Source of the DNA: Pectobacterium polaris
GTDB taxonomy: Bacteria > Pseudomonadota > Gammaproteobacteria > Enterobacterales > Enterobacteriaceae
Assembly (NCBI RefSeq): GCF_002307355.1
Contig: NZ_CP017481.1
Coordinates: 3,286,001-3,350,000, forward strand
DNA length: 64,000 bases
Reading direction: 5' to 3'
Below, one piece after another: positions 57,767 through 64,000 of this stretch. Every line of letters starts with the position of its first letter. Position 1 is the first letter of the stretch. The notes under the pieces are model-generated. The model searched no databases, was not told the DNA's origin, and saw only the letters and a program-made list of their open reading frames with translations. The translations under genes and the position numbers were made by a program.

Positions 57767-57795
57767 AGCCTGTCCTTGTCGACAGGCTTTTTATT
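57767..57795 (+). terminator. Rho-independent terminator after kdgR
   Basis: AGCCTGTC / GACAGGCT with a short loop is followed by TTTTTATT, about 20 nt after the stop. Confidence 0.85.
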
Positions 57796-58004
57796 GCGTG
57801 CCATTCCAGGCCGCTACCCTGCGGGCCGTCGTAAGCGATGTTGAAAAACGCTCCCCACGTTTTTTTTATTTTTGCACCAATACGATAGCGGTGCGCATCA
57901 ACACGATGTGGATAACGGATAGGGTTGGGTATCGAACTTGGCTATGCCACGGTGTTAAGATAGCCCACAGGTACCTGTCATAAGTGGTTATAAGTGGAGT
58001 CGTT

Positions 58005-58268
58005 GTGAACATATTAGAAGTGGTTTTTGTCTTGCTCATTGTGCTGCTGGCCGCGCTGGTCTGGTTTTTTGTTAATCGGGCGAGTGTCAGAGCGAATGAG
58101 CAAGTGAAATTGTTGCAGGAAATCGTAGAGCAGCAGCGCCAGCAGTTAGCATTATTGAAAAAATTGTTGCCTCAGAATGCAGAAAAAAGTGAGCCTGAAG
58201 CGCTTGCCGCTGAGCGCGATCGTGATGATGTGGAGCTAACGTTTAAAAGTGTCATCCCAGAACGTTAA
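58005..58268 (+). CDS. yebO: YebO family membrane protein
   Basis: The 87-aa protein has an N-terminal membrane helix (about 4-22), the conserved WFFVNRASVRANEQVKLLQEI segment (about 23-43) and a glutamine-rich coiled coil, ending in a charged tail. It corresponds to E. coli YebO. I chose GTG 58005, which has GGAG five bases upstream; an earlier in-frame GTG at 57984 is less likely. In E. coli mgrB lies between yebO and kdgR; no mgrB-like frame is present here. Confidence 0.75.
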   Translation: MNILEVVFVLLIVLLAALVWFFVNRASVRANEQVKLLQEIVEQQRQQLALLKKLLPQNAEKSEPEALAAERDRDDVELTFKSVIPER

Positions 58269-58307
58269 TGGCTCAATCACTGTGTAACGCGTAAACATCT
58301 ATCCCTT

Positions 58308-58350
58308 TGCCTGCTCACGTCATCCTTCATGCTGATGGCATGAGCAGGCA
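58308..58350 (+). promoter_or_regulatory. Inverted repeat ahead of the permease gene
   Basis: TGCCTGCTCA (58308-58317) and TGAGCAGGCA (58341-58350) form a perfect 10-bp stem around a 23-nt loop. It follows the yebO stop and lacks a T run. It may be a weak terminator or a leader structure for the permease. Confidence 0.45.
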
Positions 58351-58394
58351 TTGTTATAAAATGAAGAAGGCTTTACAGGAAGCACAAAAACAAC

Positions 58395-59795
58395 ATGGCA
58401 AATGCTCAAAACAACATAGCAAACGATCAACAGGAATTGGTTCTAAAACGAGGGTTAAAGAATCGACATATTCAACTGATTGCGCTGGGTGGTGCGATTG
58501 GTACCGGATTGTTTTTAGGGATATCGCAGACTATCCAAATGGCAGGGCCGTCCGTTTTATTAGGCTATGCGGTTGCTGGAATGATTGCGTTTCTGATTAT
58601 GCGACAGCTGGGTGAGATGGTGGTGGAAGAACCGGTAGCGGGTTCGTTTAGCCATTTTGCTTATAAGTACTGGGGCGATTTTGCGGGCTTTCTGGCTGGC
58701 TGGAACTACTGGGCGATGTTTATTCTGGTAGGGATGGCTGAACTGACGGCCGTGGGGATTTATATCCAATACTGGTGGCCTGAAACGCCAACCTGGCTGT
58801 CCGCCGCGATATTCTTCGTGCTGATCAACCTTATCAATCTGGTTAATGTGCGGATGTTTGGGGAAACGGAATTCTGGTTTGCCCTTATCAAAGTGCTTGC
58901 CATCGTTGGGATGATTGTCTTCGGCAGTTGGTTGCTGCTGAGTGGCAATGGTGGCGAAACGGCAACGGTGCGTAACTTATGGATCCATGGCGGATTCATG
59001 CCGAATGGCGCAAGTGGATTGATCATGGCGATGGCTGTGATCATGTTTTCATTCGGTGGTCTGGAATTGGTGGGTATTACTGCTGCTGAAGCAGCCGATC
59101 CGAAGCGTTCTATTCCTCAGGCGACCAATCAGGTGGTCTATCGCATCCTGATTTTCTATATCGGCGCGCTGTCTATTTTGTTATCGCTTTATCCGTGGGG
59201 AAATGTCGTCGATGGCGGGAGTCCGTTTGTCCTGATTTTCCAGGCGCTGAATAGCAATATAGTCGCAAACGTACTTAACATCGTAGTACTCACGGCAGCG
59301 TTATCGGTTTACAACAGCGGCGTGTACTGCAATAGCCGGATGCTGTACGGTTTGGCAAAACAGGGAAATGCGCCGAAATCTCTCGCGAAGGTCAACGCAC
59401 GAGGTGTCCCCGTTCGTTCTATCGCGCTGTCAGCGTTAGCGACATCGTTCGGCGTCGCGATCAACTACCTGATGCCAGGCAAAGCCTTTGAGTTGTTGAT
59501 GGCGCTGGTGGTTTCAACGCTGGTGATTAACTGGATCATGATTTGCTTTGCTCACCTGCGTTTTCGTCAGGCGATGATAGAGAAGGGCATTGTTCCTGCG
59601 TTTAAAGCCTTCTGGTATCCGTGGGGCAACTACCTGTGTCTGGCGTTTCTGGCAGGGATTCTGGTGATTATGCTGCTGTCTCCGGGGATTCGCATTTCGG
59701 TCATCTTAATTCCGTTCTGGATTGCCGTTATTTGGCTTGGTTTCCGATTCTCCCGCAAAAATAATGCATCGCTGAAGTCGGTGCAGACACAGTAA
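58395..59795 (+). CDS. Aromatic amino acid permease (AroP/PheP type)
   Basis: The 466-aa APC-superfamily transporter has 12 predicted helices. The amino acid permease signature GGAIGTGLFLGISQTIQMAGP is near residues 32-52, followed by MRQLGEMVVEEPVAGSFSHFAYKYWG and FSFGGLELVGITAAEA. Sequence lies between E. coli PheP and AroP, so it should import Phe, Tyr or Trp with H+; specificity cannot be fixed by eye. The start follows ACAGGAAG. It occupies the position next to yebO where E. coli has cspC. Confidence 0.87.
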   Translation: MANAQNNIANDQQELVLKRGLKNRHIQLIALGGAIGTGLFLGISQTIQMAGPSVLLGYAVAGMIAFLIMRQLGEMVVEEPVAGSFSHFAYKYWGDFAGFLAGWNYWAMFILVGMAELTAVGIYIQYWWPETPTWLSAAIFFVLINLINLVNVRMFGETEFWFALIKVLAIVGMIVFGSWLLLSGNGGETATVRNLWIHGGFMPNGASGLIMAMAVIMFSFGGLELVGITAAEAADPKRSIPQATNQVVYRILIFYIGALSILLSLYPWGNVVDGGSPFVLIFQALNSNIVANVLNIVVLTAALSVYNSGVYCNSRMLYGLAKQGNAPKSLAKVNARGVPVRSIALSALATSFGVAINYLMPGKAFELLMALVVSTLVINWIMICFAHLRFRQAMIEKGIVPAFKAFWYPWGNYLCLAFLAGILVIMLLSPGIRISVILIPFWIAVIWLGFRFSRKNNASLKSVQTQ

Positions 59796-59804
59796 ACCCC
59801 TCAG

Positions 59805-59840
59805 TAGCCTGTTCATCACGATGCAAAGATGAACAGGCTA
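59805..59840 (+). terminator. Hairpin after the permease gene
   Basis: A perfect 13-bp inverted repeat TAGCCTGTTCATC / GATGAACAGGCTA has a 10-nt loop. There is no T tract, but position suggests termination or 3'-end protection. Confidence 0.6.
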
Positions 59841-60010
59841 CCCATCCAGCTTTAACACGTAAGTTATAAGGTGTATTATTGCCCCGACGTTATCCGTGTC
59901 ACGCTAATGCGCACCTTTAGTGTTCGCATCATGTGTATATATTTCACAGAGTAAAGAGAAATAGCAGGGGTAACACTTTTGATTTTCAATTGATATGCGA
60001 TTTTTTGCAT

Positions 60011-60031
60011 GTGAGCTTTCGTGTGGCTCAC
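60011..60031 (+). promoter_or_regulatory. thrS translational operator hairpin
   Basis: GTGAGC / GCTCAC encloses a nine-base loop containing CGT, resembling the threonine tRNA (CGU) anticodon arm. It sits just upstream of the thrS ribosome site (TAAGGGA, 60041-60047). In E. coli ThrRS binds such a hairpin to repress its own translation. Confidence 0.7.
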
Positions 60032-60053
60032 CACTGTAAATAAGGGAATTATA

Positions 60054-62527
<2,474 letters not shown>

Positions 62528-62545
62528 GGCATTCAAGTAGCAAGA

Positions 62546-62569
62546 CCGTACAACCTTTGTGTTGTACGG
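62546..62569 (+). promoter_or_regulatory. Hairpin between infC and rpmI
   Basis: CCGTACAAC / GTTGTACGG, a perfect 9-bp stem with a 6-nt loop, is followed by CTTTG. It lies in the region where E. coli has an attenuator and the L20-binding translational control of rpmI-rplT. Confidence 0.55.
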
Positions 62570-62601
62570 CTTTGTTCGCCTTATCTGATTCGTTTTATTA
62601 A

Positions 62602-62820
<219 letters not shown>

Positions 62821-62845
62821 GTAACCTTTTTTTAATTCAGAATAA

Positions 62846-63220
<375 letters not shown>

Positions 63221-63226
63221 GTCAGT

Positions 63227-63256
63227 TGAGAGAGGGAGCTTTGGCTCCCTCTTTTC
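63227..63256 (+). terminator. Rho-independent terminator after rplT
   Basis: AGAGGGAGC TTTG GCTCCCTCT is followed by TTTCGTC, just after the rplT stop. Confidence 0.85.
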
Positions 63257-63309
63257 GTCGAGCACTACACGTTTAGTTTTTATTATTTACAAGACAAGGT
63301 AACGCAAGT

Positions 63310-63354
63310 ATGAACGCTGCTATTTTCCGTTTCTTTTTTTACTTTAGCGCCTGA
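63310..63354 (+). CDS. pheM: pheST operon leader peptide
   Basis: The 14-aa leader peptide MNAAIFRFFFYFSA contains five phenylalanines in codons 6-12, essentially the E. coli PheM sequence with Ala instead of Thr at the end. Ribosome stalling on Phe codons during shortage of charged tRNA-Phe prevents the downstream terminator from forming and increases pheST expression. Confidence 0.93.
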   Translation: MNAAIFRFFFYFSA

Positions 63355-63400
63355 ATTCAGGGGGCTTTGCGCGTAAGAAAAGAAACGAAAAGTAGCGCTT

Positions 63401-64000
<600 letters not shown>

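Noticed and set aside
57840..57910. A short frame MLKNAPHVFFIFAPIR as a possible mgrB relic
   Set aside because: Seventeen codons only, no conserved cysteines, no ribosome site.

Overview
The window looks like the chromosome of a soft-rot enterobacterium, most likely Pectobacterium. The housekeeping genes read as close relatives of Escherichia coli genes. It also carries an oligogalacturonate lyase gene (ogl) next to kdgR, and an RdgA/RdgB regulator pair of the kind described in Erwinia carotovora subsp. carotovora. Species is inferred from gene content only.

Layout. 0-4 kb: a CspA-family cold-shock gene with a long cspA-like leader, then small envelope or exported proteins and a hydroxycarboxylate dehydrogenase. 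4-13.5 kb: yebW-rsmF-letB-letA on the minus strand and msrC-proQ-prc on the plus strand, in E. coli order. 13.6-15.2 kb: an AraC-type regulator and a PEBP-family protein. 15.2-20.6 kb: an AT-rich accessory island with an isochorismatase-like hydrolase remnant cut by an IS3-family element, a two-gene operon (DPPW-motif methyltransferase plus calcineurin-like phosphoesterase), a phage-like scrap and a frameshifted MGMT fragment. 20.6-35.6 kb: potDCBA, pepT, roxA, phoQP, purB, hflD, mnmA, nudJ, rluE and icd, collinear with E. coli. 35.7-41.3 kb: directly behind icd, two direct copies of an IS200-type element flank an ankyrin protein, a truncated Serratia-type nuclease, a phage lysis cassette (two holin-like proteins, GH108 endolysin, Rz/Rz1) and secreted unknowns. 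41.3-45 kb: a NapH-like 4Fe-4S membrane protein, rdgB, rdgA and a small conserved protein. 45-54 kb: a GAF-PAS-GGDEF-EAL protein, the pyruvate-sensing pyrS-pyrR (ypdAB) pair with its transporter yhjX, and an orphan UgpB-like binding protein with a glycerophosphodiesterase. 54-60 kb: htpX, ogl, kdgR, yebO and an aromatic amino acid permease. 60-64 kb: thrS-infC-rpmI-rplT-pheM-pheS, with pheS cut by the window end.

How the parts work together. Several regulatory circuits can be read directly: a PhoP box with a correctly spaced -10 upstream of phoPQ; a KdgR palindrome upstream of ogl, with kdgR next door; the PyrR (YpdB) direct repeat between pyrR and yhjX; the thrS operator hairpin; an AUU start for infC; and the pheM attenuator. 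The rdgA and rdgB promoters each carry a shared motif (core AACTNTAGTTGT-like) inside a 17-bp spacer, and rdgA is predicted to be leaderless, like a lambda-type cI gene. Together with the neighbouring nuclease and lysis genes this suggests a DNA-damage-triggered lysis and release module. It is decaying: the nuclease and Rz are broken.

The best candidate for something undescribed is the methyltransferase-phosphoesterase operon at 17.2-19.5 kb. It is AT-rich, compact, flanked by mobile debris, and unlike any defence system I can name.
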